This document shows positions 43,970-53,273 of a stretch of DNA of 64,000 bases, in pieces. The translations under genes were made by a program, and so were the position numbers. Numbering within the stretch: position 1 is the first letter of the stretch; each line of letters opens with the position of its first letter. The DNA is from Lepagella muris (GTDB taxonomy: Bacteria > Bacteroidota > Bacteroidia > Bacteroidales > Muribaculaceae): the NCBI RefSeq assembly GCF_004793975.1, contig NZ_SRYB01000011.1, positions 1 through 64,000 on the forward strand, in the 5' to 3' direction. The notes beneath the pieces were generated by a model that was given only the letters and a program-made list of their open reading frames with translations, did no database searches and was not told where the DNA came from.

Positions 43970-44257
43970 TTAGCGGAACGGAGGCAGATAATGACGTTGG
44001 AGGAATTGTTCTATCTCACATTCTGAATAGAGAATCTTGCCGGGGAGATTGTAGTAACCAAATTCACCCTTTGCACGGTAATTGGCGAGTGTGCGTTTGC
44101 TGAGGTTCAGCTCTTTTGAAAGTTCGCTGTCGGTAAGGTACCGTTGGGACGGTGTTATTGACTCCGACAATGCCTTGATTCCTTTGCGGACATTTTCAAT
44201 AGCTGAAAATATACCGCACACTTCATCTGAAGTGAGGACTTGCATCTTGTCAGCCAT
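43970..44257 (-). CDS. Excisionase-like HTH protein
   Basis: 95 residues with a MerR-like HTH in LTDSELSKELNLSKRTLANY, followed by GKILYSECEIEQFLQRH. This is the HTH_17/Xis layout of Bacteroidales mobilisable elements and probably controls excision. It overlaps the upstream HTH gene by 8 nt. Confidence 0.75.
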   Translation of the reverse strand: MADKMQVLTSDEVCGIFSAIENVRKGIKALSESITPSQRYLTDSELSKELNLSKRTLANYRAKGEFGYYNLPGKILYSECEIEQFLQRHYLPPFR

Positions 44258-44534
44258 CTTTCGTATAGGATTGGTTAAGAACTCGGTGAATCTCGCTCAT
44301 AGGATAAAACACCTTTCCATCTATGATGGAGTATCCGATTTTACCTGACGAGCGCATGGTCTGCAAAGACCGTGTTCCAAGCCGGAGCATGGAACCGGCG
44401 ACATTGTTGTCAACCCAGTCATCAAGACTCCGAGGGGTTATCATTTTCATAAATTTCTCAACAGTATGTGCGCAGTCAGCAATCTGCGACACAAGTGCAT
44501 CGAACACGATGCGTTCAATCACAACATAGTCCAT
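44250..44534 (-). CDS. Second excisionase-like HTH protein
   Basis: 94 residues: DDWVDNNVAGSMLRLGTRSL followed by QTMRSSGKIGYSIIDGKVFY, an HTH_17-type domain in the C-terminal half. Paired small HTH proteins next to the integrase are usual in NBU-like and other Bacteroides mobilisable elements. It is the first gene of the pair. Confidence 0.7.
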   Translation of the reverse strand: MDYVVIERIVFDALVSQIADCAHTVEKFMKMITPRSLDDWVDNNVAGSMLRLGTRSLQTMRSSGKIGYSIIDGKVFYPMSEIHRVLNQSYTKDG

Positions 44535-45447
44535 AAAATTTTTCAGAAGGGATAAAGTTAAACATCAGACGGTGCATCCACCACATAGCAGCCGGGCTTG
44601 ATAACCGTGTCCCGGTCTGAAGCTCCGTCTCTGTATAGCTGTCTATACAGAGACGGAGGTTAGTATCTTGAAGAGAATATGTATCCGCTTTTTCAGCCGG
44701 ATTTACAGCCCAATCGACAAAAATATCTTCGGTTTTATGGGCAGATAGGTGAATCTGCTTATATCCGGTGGTCTGTCTTTATATTCGTACGTTAGAATGT
44801 TATAACGTTATAACGTGAATGACCATTCACTACATAACGTGATTGCAGCGGTGAGTTATCACAAAGTCATTTTGTCATACATCAACTCATTGACTCACTT
44901 TGTCATTCACACACAGATGCTTGCAGGTGACAGATAGAGTGACCATGTTGCAATATTTATATAGTATAACTCAACAGGTCGCATGAATGATATTGAGGTA
45001 TGGAAAATGATTCCATTACCACTTGCTCATAAGCATTGTCATCCATGCTTTTGTGTAAGTCAAACGATGAGTGAATGAGAAAAGATTTCAGATTGACAGC
45101 GATTTCCCACGGTTTCCGAAACCTTACCCTCCGTTACCCATGACTGTATTGCCTCAAAATCCAAAATGCCATTAAGACATGTTATATGGACAAAGAGGGT
45201 GTTTGGATAAAGTCCTTATCTCACCGGCTCAAATTACCTGTGCCTTTGTGTATGTCTAACGGCAAATAACTGTAAAAGGATTTGCAATAAGTTGAGTTTG
45301 CGTCACTTTGCACAACGATTGCTTTACTATGCCTTACTCACATATCTCATAAAAACTATGACCGGGATTCATCTTGTTATATTGACATCTCTTCACAGGA
45401 GCACTTTGAAGGTAGCCATTCGGTTCTCTGTGATGATGTTCATTGGA
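44535..45447. other. Palindrome-rich control region
   Basis: About 900 bp without a credible gene. CTCCGTCTCTGTATAG (44623-44638) pairs perfectly with 44643-44658 (16 bp, loop CTGT), 90 bp upstream of the HTH genes. GTTATAACGTTATAAC (44798-44813) is a perfect palindrome followed by the near-palindrome GTGAATGACCATTCAC (44814-44829). TTTGTCAT recurs around 44870-44905. This looks like an operator/replication or att region of the element. Confidence 0.5.
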
Positions 45448-45510
45448 ACATTGCAAGGTATGTTCCGGGGCACTCATAAATGAGATTGTGCCCCGAAACC
45501 CTTGCAATGT
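45448..45510. other. Candidate origin of transfer (oriT)
   Basis: ACATTGCAAGG (45448-45458) pairs with CCTTGCAATGT (45500-45510) and inside it CGGGGCAC (45466-45473) with GTGCCCCG (45488-45495), giving a long two-step hairpin 90 bp before the MobA/MobC-like gene. A third hairpin, CGGTTGG/CCAACCG, follows at 45559-45578. Position and form fit an oriT with nic nearby. Confidence 0.5.
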
Positions 45511-45599
45511 CATAGGTTGGTCTGACTCCAAAGTCGTCATCCCCGTTTTCAAAACCTGCGGTTGGCAGTTTCCAACCGGTACCATTAAATCCATTTTTT

Positions 45600-46025
45600 A
45601 TGAAACAAAATTTCAACCAAGGCGGGCGACCGCCAAAAATCAATCCCGCCGCATACAGATACGTCGTGCGGTTTGACGCATCGGAAAATGATGTGTTCCT
45701 TTCAAAGTTTGAAAAATCAGGCGCGACCACCAAGGCCGCTTTTATCAAGAATGTACTGCTTGGAAAACCGTTCAAGGTATTTGTCGTTGATGAGAACAGC
45801 CGCGTGTTCATCGACAGGCTATCTGCCTTCAATGCACAGTACAGAACAATAGGTGTGGAGTATGATGAAGTTGTAAGGATGCTCCGCCAAAACTTCACCG
45901 AGAAGAAAGCAATGAGAGCCCTATATAATCTGGAGCAAGTGACCATTGAATTAGTGAAACTCAATCGTGAGATTGTCACTCTCGCGAAAGAGTTTGACAC
46001 ACTTTGGCGAATGGGCAATAAGTGA
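45600..46025 (+). CDS. MobA/MobC-like mobilisation protein
   Basis: 141 residues. The N-terminus GGRPPKINPAAYRYVVRFDA followed by ENDVFLSKFEKSGATTKAAF is the ribbon-helix-helix and helix of MobC/Bacteroides MobA-type relaxosome proteins, which open the DNA at oriT for the relaxase. A relaxase gene should follow, but the next 250 bp hold none, so the mobilisation module is truncated. Confidence 0.75.
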   Translation: MKQNFNQGGRPPKINPAAYRYVVRFDASENDVFLSKFEKSGATTKAAFIKNVLLGKPFKVFVVDENSRVFIDRLSAFNAQYRTIGVEYDEVVRMLRQNFTEKKAMRALYNLEQVTIELVKLNREIVTLAKEFDTLWRMGNK

Positions 46026-46282
46026 AGTCATAAAAAAAGCGCACACCCTTCAATCTCATTGTCGGCTCTGGACTGCCGTGAACAAAAATCGAATAGATGC
46101 ACGCTATGCAATCGCATAGCATAGGCATCACTTCGTTTTGTTCAGATGAATTGTCCAGATTCACAATGAACTCGGTGTTGCGTATGTCATGTTGTATCAG
46201 AAGGTGTCCGGCTCTCCAGACACTAATATGTCAAATTCGCTGCAAATATACAAAATTTCGGCGAATTAACGATTGTTTACGT
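46026..46282. other. Spacer where relaxase is missing
   Basis: About 250 bp with no gene. CTATGC/GCATAG forms a tiny hairpin near 46105. The sequence does not read as a relaxase start in any frame. Confidence 0.4.
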
Positions 46283-47545
46283 TTAGGTTTGTGACAGGCC
46301 ATACTTTTTGATTTTGTTATCAAGGGTAGTCCGGCTTATTCCTAATAGTTTCGCTGCTTGCGTTTTATTCCACTTAGTGCGGTTGAGAGCATCAAGAATA
46401 AGAGCCCTTTCGGTAATGGGATTTTTCAAGCTCAACTCATCTAATGTTTCAGGTGCTGAGAGGTTGAAGCTGATGTCGGAGGCTGAGATAGTTTCATTTT
46501 TGGCATGGAAAGCGGCGAAAAGAACAATGTCTTTCAACTCGCGCACGTTGCCTGGCCACGGATAGAGTTTCAGTGCCTTTATCGCCGAATTATCGAGTTT
46601 CTTTCGCTGTTTGCCTGTCTTTGCGGCATATTGTTTCAGCAGGAAATCGGCGATTACCGGAATATCCTCCGTTACTTCTCTGAGAGCCGGAACGGGTACA
46701 TCTTTTTGGCGGAGAATGAAAAATAGATTCGGTCGGAAGCGTCCATCCGTCCACATCCGCAATAGCTCAGGTTCTGCCGTGCAGATTACCCGTACATCGG
46801 GGTGTTCGGTTTCGAGGATATGCAAAAGCACCGATTGTTTCTCGAAAGACAACAGGTGGACATTCTTAATTATTACTGTACCTCCTGTCGCTTTGGTAAA
46901 ATAACTCTTGAAGCGGTTATAAACCTCACTGCGATTGGATGCAGGGTCATGTGTACCTATAAACGGCGCACTGCCGGCTTCCACTATCGTAATTGGCTTT
47001 TGCTCACGGGAACTTAGTTGATAGATTCTCCTTGCAATTTGCTCCTTTCCTGTGCCGCTTTCACCGAACACGATTGCATTAGCATTGGTGGCAGCAATGG
47101 CTGATATTTTTTCTTCAACTTTTTTCCAAGCATCGCTGACGCGAGGTAATAGCTGATTGTCAAGCGTCATAACAACGTGCTCCGGTCTGGCATATTTACC
47201 GACTGTCTCAACAATCTGCTTATCAATGGCTTGACGTTGAACAATGGCTACCGCGCCACTATCGCCCAGCACATCAATAAGTTCCATCGGGCTAAGATTT
47301 TCTACTATGGCTATGACCGGGAATTTATAACCCTCGGTTTTGAGCCAGTTGATAAACTCTCTTGCGGTACCGTCATTCAATTTCATTGCCGTGACGATGA
47401 CCGCGCCGGGAGGCAGCTCCGCCGCCTCAACTTTTCCGGCTTCGATGCTCTCCGTAACAACAGGGTCATAACCTGCCTTCATAAGAAGGTTGGTCATGAC
47501 CCTACTATCGGATGCGGAGGCATCTACGATAAGGATTTTATTCAT
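46283..47545 (-). CDS. Degenerate NtrC-type regulator
   Basis: 420 residues. The receiver-like N-terminus has ILIVDAS in place of the acidic pair and VIVTAMKLNDG where the phospho-Asp should be, so it is probably not phosphorylated. The AAA+ domain keeps Walker A GESGTGKE (161-168) but lacks the GAFTGA sigma-54 contact loop. The Fis-type HTH (ALNRTKWNKTQAAKLLGISR) is intact. This resembles RteB-like proteins of Bacteroides. It follows the efflux genes and may regulate them. Confidence 0.75.
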   Translation of the reverse strand: MNKILIVDASASDSRVMTNLLMKAGYDPVVTESIEAGKVEAAELPPGAVIVTAMKLNDGTAREFINWLKTEGYKFPVIAIVENLSPMELIDVLGDSGAVAIVQRQAIDKQIVETVGKYARPEHVVMTLDNQLLPRVSDAWKKVEEKISAIAATNANAIVFGESGTGKEQIARRIYQLSSREQKPITIVEAGSAPFIGTHDPASNRSEVYNRFKSYFTKATGGTVIIKNVHLLSFEKQSVLLHILETEHPDVRVICTAEPELLRMWTDGRFRPNLFFILRQKDVPVPALREVTEDIPVIADFLLKQYAAKTGKQRKKLDNSAIKALKLYPWPGNVRELKDIVLFAAFHAKNETISASDISFNLSAPETLDELSLKNPITERALILDALNRTKWNKTQAAKLLGISRTTLDNKIKKYGLSQT

Positions 47546-47572
47546 AAATTTATGTATTATTACACAATCTCT

Positions 47573-48769
47573 TTAATAAAGAGATTGATTACAGTCGTGT
47601 TTTCGAGTCATTCTCATTGACAATATCGCACCAACAGCACATAGCACGAATATCAAGCCGGTTGTATGCAGCGTATTGCCAAGTCCAACCAATGGTGATA
47701 CAAGCCCACCGAAAGCAAAAGGCACGGCACCAATAAGCGCAGATGCGCTACCCGAATGACTGCGTCCGGCATCCATAGCAATTGTTGTTTCAGAGGTGAA
47801 ACAGAGTCCAAGAGAAAACAATATTCCTAAAATCCCACATTCATAAACAATAAAATTACAATCCAAGAACATCGCAATAGCCTCAGCCACTGAAAAAGCA
47901 AGTAACCCGACATTCCCAACAATCACTACTCTTTCAATGTGCTTGAAACGTGCCGTAATGGATGCTGAGAAGACAAGGACTAAAGCGTTAAGCCCGAATA
48001 CTATGCTGAATCCGAAAGGACTGAATCCGTAATGCTGCTGAATAATGAATGGTGCGGACGCAATGTTGGCAAAAAGTGCAGTTTGGGCAAAACCAAGCTG
48101 CAACATATGTCCGGTGAATGGGCGCATCTTAAACAATGGTAAAAAGAATGATGGTACATGTAAGATGCTGATGTTGGACCTCCTATCCACCGGTAATGAT
48201 TCTTGAAAGAATCTACATGCCAACAATAACGCTATACCAAAAAGTAATAAGACAACAAAAATCCCTTGCCAACCGAGTGAATTTGTCATCACGCCACCAA
48301 TAACGGGGGCTGAAACGGGAGCAATTCCATTGATAGCTCCAACAACAGCCATAACTCTAACCAAATCTTTTCCGGTACACATGTCAGTAGCAATGGATCG
48401 AGCGATTACGATACTTCCGGCAGCCGCTATTCCCTGTAATAGTCGGAATAAGACGAAGTAATAAATATCTGTTGAATAAATACAAAGAACCGTTGAAACG
48501 ATAAACAGAATAAGAGTCCAAATCAATATTGGTTTTCTGCCATATCTGTCGCTCATCGGACCAAATATCAATTGACCTACTGCCAAGCCGATCATGCAGG
48601 TTGTCAGGCTCATTTGTATCATAGATGCGTTTGTGGAGAAACTATCCGCCATTGATGGCAATGCCGGCAGATACATATCCGTAACAAACGGTGCAAACGC
48701 AGTCAACATTCCAAGGAATATGACTATGAAAGTCATATTCCTGTCATACGATTCTGATTCCGGTATCAT
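47573..48769 (-). CDS. MFS transporter, Bcr/CflA family
   Basis: 398 residues with 12 membrane helices. It has the family markers FVTDMYLPALPSMADSF, the loop 2-3 motif GPMSDRYGRKP and RLLQGIAAAGSIVIARSIATD. These proteins export drugs or sulfonamide-type compounds with proton antiport. Unusually it is the fourth gene of an RND operon; its start overlaps the OMF stop by 4 nt. Confidence 0.85.
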   Translation of the reverse strand: MIPESESYDRNMTFIVIFLGMLTAFAPFVTDMYLPALPSMADSFSTNASMIQMSLTTCMIGLAVGQLIFGPMSDRYGRKPILIWTLILFIVSTVLCIYSTDIYYFVLFRLLQGIAAAGSIVIARSIATDMCTGKDLVRVMAVVGAINGIAPVSAPVIGGVMTNSLGWQGIFVVLLLFGIALLLACRFFQESLPVDRRSNISILHVPSFFLPLFKMRPFTGHMLQLGFAQTALFANIASAPFIIQQHYGFSPFGFSIVFGLNALVLVFSASITARFKHIERVVIVGNVGLLAFSVAEAIAMFLDCNFIVYECGILGILFSLGLCFTSETTIAMDAGRSHSGSASALIGAVPFAFGGLVSPLVGLGNTLHTTGLIFVLCAVGAILSMRMTRKHDCNQSLY

Positions 48770-50136
48770 TCAGCGCCACCTCCCAATGCGTTATATAAGT
48801 TAATAATTGACTGACAATATGTAAATCTATCAGAAACCAGACTTAATTGAGCATTAAGCAAAGATTGCCGGGCGGTAAGCAAATCCAGATACGTTGCTTC
48901 TCCATTCTTATACAAAGTCTCAGACATTTGAACAGCATTGTTCAATTCATTGCATTGACTTATACGATTTTCAAGATTACTTTTAGCTACGTCAGCCGCA
49001 TACAGATTGTTGTTGACCTCCTCCCCGGCCTCCAATATAGTTTGTTTGAATGTTAACAAAGCTATCTGTTCCTCATCTTTTGACACACGCAGATTTGAAA
49101 CGAGTTTGCCTTTATTGAAAATCGGCTGGGTAAGTGATGCCACAGCGGAAAGAATCCAATTTCCGGGATTTGACACCATTTGTCCCAGAGCATTGGTCCA
49201 CCCCAAGCTCCCTGAAAGAGTAAGACTTGGATAAAATGCGGCCCGTGCTTGGTTTGTTGTATAATATGCACTTGCAAGGTTCATTTCTGCCTGTACCACA
49301 TCCGGACGTCTTGACAAAAGCCTGATTGGTAAACCGACTTTTGTATAATCCGGAAACACCTGTTGCTCAATACTGCTGCGCTGAATATGCCGATACGTGG
49401 TACCTAACAATGTGCATAGTGAAAACTCTGTTTCTTTTATCTGCCTTTGCAGGTCGTTGTTTGTTACATTAAGCTCATGGAGATTAGCACGAGCCTGACT
49501 GATTGCGTTTTCCTTTTCCTCGCCGACTTTGAATTTGGCTTCCATTACACGTATTTGTTCTTTCCAGATTTCTATGGTTGCCAAGCTGATTCTCTTTTGT
49601 TCGTCAAGCATCATCAACGAGTAGTAGTTATTGGCTATGGATGCAATCAGTTCTGATTTCACCACTTGCTGATAAGCCTTTTGTTGCAGTAAGTCTGCTT
49701 GTGTAGCTTTTTTTGCATTCCATAACTTACCAAACAAATCTATTTCCCATTCAGCCATAACCGGTAACTGATACGTTTTGGTTGTATTGTTTCCGATATT
49801 GCTATTTAACGACGCTTGCGGTGAAAGGTTAAGCGATGGCAAGAATGAAAGACGTGCTGCCTTTAATTTAGCCATAGCCTGATCCACGCGTAAGACCGCT
49901 ATTTGCAAATCTGTGTTATTCTCAATGCCGGTTCTTATCAGGGACTGTAAAAGTGTATCTTGAAACATTTCTTCCCATGGTAAATCGCCGATTGACGTGG
50001 TGTCACTTACAGATACTGTGTCATTATATTCAAACAGTCCTTCAGTCGGCAATTCCGAGGGGCGTTCATAGCTCCTGTAAACATGGCAGCTACTAAGAGC
50101 TACCATGCTTATAATCATATATAATATCTTTTTCAT
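48766..50136 (-). CDS. TolC/NodT-type outer-membrane efflux lipoprotein
   Basis: 456 residues with lipobox MVALSSC near residue 16. The two OEP repeats are visible (LRVDQAMAKLKAARLSFLPS and MNLASAYYTTNQARAAFYPS). It is the outer-membrane exit duct of the RND pump. The start overlaps the RND stop by 4 nt. Confidence 0.9.
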   Translation of the reverse strand: MKKILYMIISMVALSSCHVYRSYERPSELPTEGLFEYNDTVSVSDTTSIGDLPWEEMFQDTLLQSLIRTGIENNTDLQIAVLRVDQAMAKLKAARLSFLPSLNLSPQASLNSNIGNNTTKTYQLPVMAEWEIDLFGKLWNAKKATQADLLQQKAYQQVVKSELIASIANNYYSLMMLDEQKRISLATIEIWKEQIRVMEAKFKVGEEKENAISQARANLHELNVTNNDLQRQIKETEFSLCTLLGTTYRHIQRSSIEQQVFPDYTKVGLPIRLLSRRPDVVQAEMNLASAYYTTNQARAAFYPSLTLSGSLGWTNALGQMVSNPGNWILSAVASLTQPIFNKGKLVSNLRVSKDEEQIALLTFKQTILEAGEEVNNNLYAADVAKSNLENRISQCNELNNAVQMSETLYKNGEATYLDLLTARQSLLNAQLSLVSDRFTYCQSIINLYNALGGGAE

Positions 50137-53100
50137 GCTTGTCTTTCTTTTTTACGATTACCCATTACATACTCTTCAATTCGCTGGAAAACGATAAAGA
50201 ATACGGGTGTCACGAATACCAAGGCTATTGTGCCGACTAACATACCGCCAACGGTTCCTACACCAAGTGAACGATTGCCGTTGGCACCTACTCCGGAAGC
50301 AAACATCAGTGGCAGAAGTCCGAAAATCATGGTTAAAGCAGTCATAAGAATAGGTCTCAGACGAACAGTTGCAGCACTTAATGCGGCTTGAGCCAATGTC
50401 ATTCCGGCCTTTCTTCTTTCAGTGGCATACTCTGTCAAGAGTATCGCTGTCTTAGACAATAACCCAATCAGCATGATTAGACCGGTCTGAAGGTAAATGT
50501 TATTCTCAATACCCCAAATTCTTGCAAACAGGAAGCTGCCCATTAGTCCGAACGGAACTGAAAGGATAACAGCCATCGGTACAAATACGCTTTCGTATAA
50601 TGCACAAAGAATGAGATAGATAAACAGTATACAGATGCCGTATATCATAACTGTATCATGTGATTCAGCCATTTGTTCCTCTTCTCGTGTCATACCGGAA
50701 TATTCATATCCATATCCGGTCGGAAGGGACTGAGCTGCCACTTCACTTACAGCTTTAATCACATCTCCGGAGCTATATCCCTCAGCCGGCATTCCCTGAA
50801 CATTTATAGATGAGAACATATTGAATCGTGTGAGGGACTCCGCATCGTAAGTTTTCGTCAGTTTTACAAATTGACTTATCGGAGCCATACCATTTTTAGT
50901 CTTTACAAATATGTTGTTGAGAGATTGCATATCTTTTCGACTGTCAGATGGTGATTGCAAAATAACACGATACAGTTTTGTAAACCTATTGAAATTCGAG
51001 GCATACACGCTGCCGAAATAACCGGATAGAACTTTCAGCACCTCACTCGTAGATGTACCGGATCTCTGGCATTGAGCCTCATCTACATCAATGCGATATT
51101 GGGGGAAGTTGGCACTGAAAGATGTACGTGCCATTTGGATTTCCGGTCTCTTATTTAGTTCCTTTATAAAGTTGTCCGTCACTTTACTCAGAGCATCCAC
51201 GCCCTTGCCACTTCTATCCTGAATATATAACTCGAAACTATTACCGGTTCCATATCCGGCAATCATCGGAGGTGAGAACACAAATATATTGGCGTTCTTA
51301 ATATTTGCTGTCCTTCGGTATATTTCTTCTGAAACAGCATCGACACTGCTATTTTTATCTTTACGTTCGTCCCAATGCTTAAGTTTTATTATGAACATAC
51401 CATGAGATGAGCCATTGCCTGATCCCATACCAAAGCCTGCAACATTATTGAAATTTTGGATTTGAGGAATCTCCTTTAATTCAGCCTCAACTTTGTTCAT
51501 TATCGCAGAGGTTTCTGCAAGTGTGCTTCCGGCCGGTGTATCAATGCTCACAAAGATAGCTCCCGTATCTTCCGATGGCACAAGACCTGTTTTGGTTGTA
51601 TTCATCAGATAGAATAAAAGGGCAACTGAAACAGCAAGGGATGACCAAGCAAGCCACTTTTTGTTTATAAAGAACTCAACCACCGATTTATATTTGGCAA
51701 CAAGTCTTTGGAAGGCCGAATCAAAGGCTATACGGAACCTTGTAGAAAACTCAGGCTTCTTTCCTTCCATGATAATCTCATTCGGGCGTAATATCAACGC
51801 ACAAAGTGCAGGTGACAAGGTTAATGCGTTTACAGCTGAAATGCCTACTGCCACTGCCATCGTAATACCGAACTGTGTATAGAATATGCCGGAGGTCCCT
51901 CCCATAAATGACACTGGAATAAATACAGCCATGAATACAAGGGTAGATGTGACTATTGCTGAGGATATGCCGTTAGTCGCCTCAACAGAAGCCTTGTAAG
52001 AGGACTGGCATCCACCATCAAACTTAGCTTGTACTGCCTCAACCACAATAATGGCATCATCAACGACTGTACCAATGGCAAGGACCAATGCAAAAAGTGT
52101 CAGCAAATTTATACTGAAACCGGCGATATACAATGCCGCAAAGGTTCCAATAAGAGATACGAATATACTGATTGTCGGTATAAGTGTTGAACGTGGGTTC
52201 TGAAGAAATATATATACAATCAGCACGACCAAAATGATTGCCTCTAACAGAGTCTTGATAACTTCGTTTATTGAAACATCAAGGAAGTTTTTGGTACTCA
52301 TTAACTCCACTACCTCCATGTCTTTTGGAAGAGTTTTACTGAGTTCGTCGAGATATTTATCTATATTGGTTATTATTTCATTGGCATTCGTTCCTGCCGT
52401 CTGGTTTATCATACAGGTTGCACCATTGGCTCCATTGACTTTTCCGGCATAAGAATAACTCTGTGCGCCAAGTTCTACCGTGGCAATATCTTTCAATTTT
52501 AAGACACGCCCATCGTCAAATGCTTTTATGACAATCTCTTCAAATTCCTCTTCGGTCTCAAGTCGTCCGCGATATTTAAGAGTGTATTGATACACATTCT
52601 TTGAGTCTTCACCGATTGAACCGGTGGATGCCTCTATGTTCTGACTTGATAAGGCTGCTTCTATGTCACTTGGTTCAAGCTCGTACTGAGCCATAATCTC
52701 CGGTTTGAGCCATATACGCATAGCGTATGTGCCGCCCATGACATTAACCTCGCCGACACCGGATATGCGTTGTATCTGAGGCTTGACATTTATTGTGAGA
52801 TAATTAGTCAGAAAAGTTTCATCGTATGTGCCATTAGGACTGTATAGACCGAATATTTTCAGCATACTGCTTTGGCGTTTCATAGTAGTTACACCGACTT
52901 TTGTAACCTCGGCAGGAAGCAGCGATGTGGCGGTGGAAACTTTATTCTGAACATTCACGGCCGCCATATCCGGATCAGAGCCTTGCTTGAAAAATACTGT
53001 TATCTCAGCACTGCCGGTATTGCTGGCTGTGGATGTCATGTAAGTCATATTCTCCACACCATTTATCGCTTCTTCCAATGGAACAATCACACTTTTCTGC

Positions 53101-53273
53101 ACGGTTTCAGCATTTGCACCACTGTATGTCGTTGATACTCGAATAGTAGGTGGTGCAATATCAGGATATTGTTCAATCGACAAAGCATATAATCCTATGA
53201 TGCCGGCTATCAGAATTACAACTGATACAACGATTGATAAGATCGGCCGGTCAATGAATTTCTGTAATTTCAT
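50133..53273 (-). CDS. RND multidrug efflux transporter (HAE1)
   Basis: 1046 residues with the AcrB layout: TM1 at the N-terminus (IDRPILSIVVSVVILIAG), large periplasmic loop, TM2-6 with the conserved LVLAIGTVVDDAIIVVE proton-relay Asp pair, TM7, second loop and TM8-12. It belongs to the hydrophobe/amphiphile efflux-1 family. It works with the adaptor (53270) and outer-membrane duct; substrates are unknown. Confidence 0.95.
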   Translation of the reverse strand: MKLQKFIDRPILSIVVSVVILIAGIIGLYALSIEQYPDIAPPTIRVSTTYSGANAETVQKSVIVPLEEAINGVENMTYMTSTASNTGSAEITVFFKQGSDPDMAAVNVQNKVSTATSLLPAEVTKVGVTTMKRQSSMLKIFGLYSPNGTYDETFLTNYLTINVKPQIQRISGVGEVNVMGGTYAMRIWLKPEIMAQYELEPSDIEAALSSQNIEASTGSIGEDSKNVYQYTLKYRGRLETEEEFEEIVIKAFDDGRVLKLKDIATVELGAQSYSYAGKVNGANGATCMINQTAGTNANEIITNIDKYLDELSKTLPKDMEVVELMSTKNFLDVSINEVIKTLLEAIILVVLIVYIFLQNPRSTLIPTISIFVSLIGTFAALYIAGFSINLLTLFALVLAIGTVVDDAIIVVEAVQAKFDGGCQSSYKASVEATNGISSAIVTSTLVFMAVFIPVSFMGGTSGIFYTQFGITMAVAVGISAVNALTLSPALCALILRPNEIIMEGKKPEFSTRFRIAFDSAFQRLVAKYKSVVEFFINKKWLAWSSLAVSVALLFYLMNTTKTGLVPSEDTGAIFVSIDTPAGSTLAETSAIMNKVEAELKEIPQIQNFNNVAGFGMGSGNGSSHGMFIIKLKHWDERKDKNSSVDAVSEEIYRRTANIKNANIFVFSPPMIAGYGTGNSFELYIQDRSGKGVDALSKVTDNFIKELNKRPEIQMARTSFSANFPQYRIDVDEAQCQRSGTSTSEVLKVLSGYFGSVYASNFNRFTKLYRVILQSPSDSRKDMQSLNNIFVKTKNGMAPISQFVKLTKTYDAESLTRFNMFSSINVQGMPAEGYSSGDVIKAVSEVAAQSLPTGYGYEYSGMTREEEQMAESHDTVMIYGICILFIYLILCALYESVFVPMAVILSVPFGLMGSFLFARIWGIENNIYLQTGLIMLIGLLSKTAILLTEYATERRKAGMTLAQAALSAATVRLRPILMTALTMIFGLLPLMFASGVGANGNRSLGVGTVGGMLVGTIALVFVTPVFFIVFQRIEEYVMGNRKKERQA

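Noticed and set aside
46283..47545. Classical sigma-54 enhancer-binding response regulator
   Set aside because: The GAFTGA loop and phospho-Asp are missing, so it was annotated as a degenerate family member instead.
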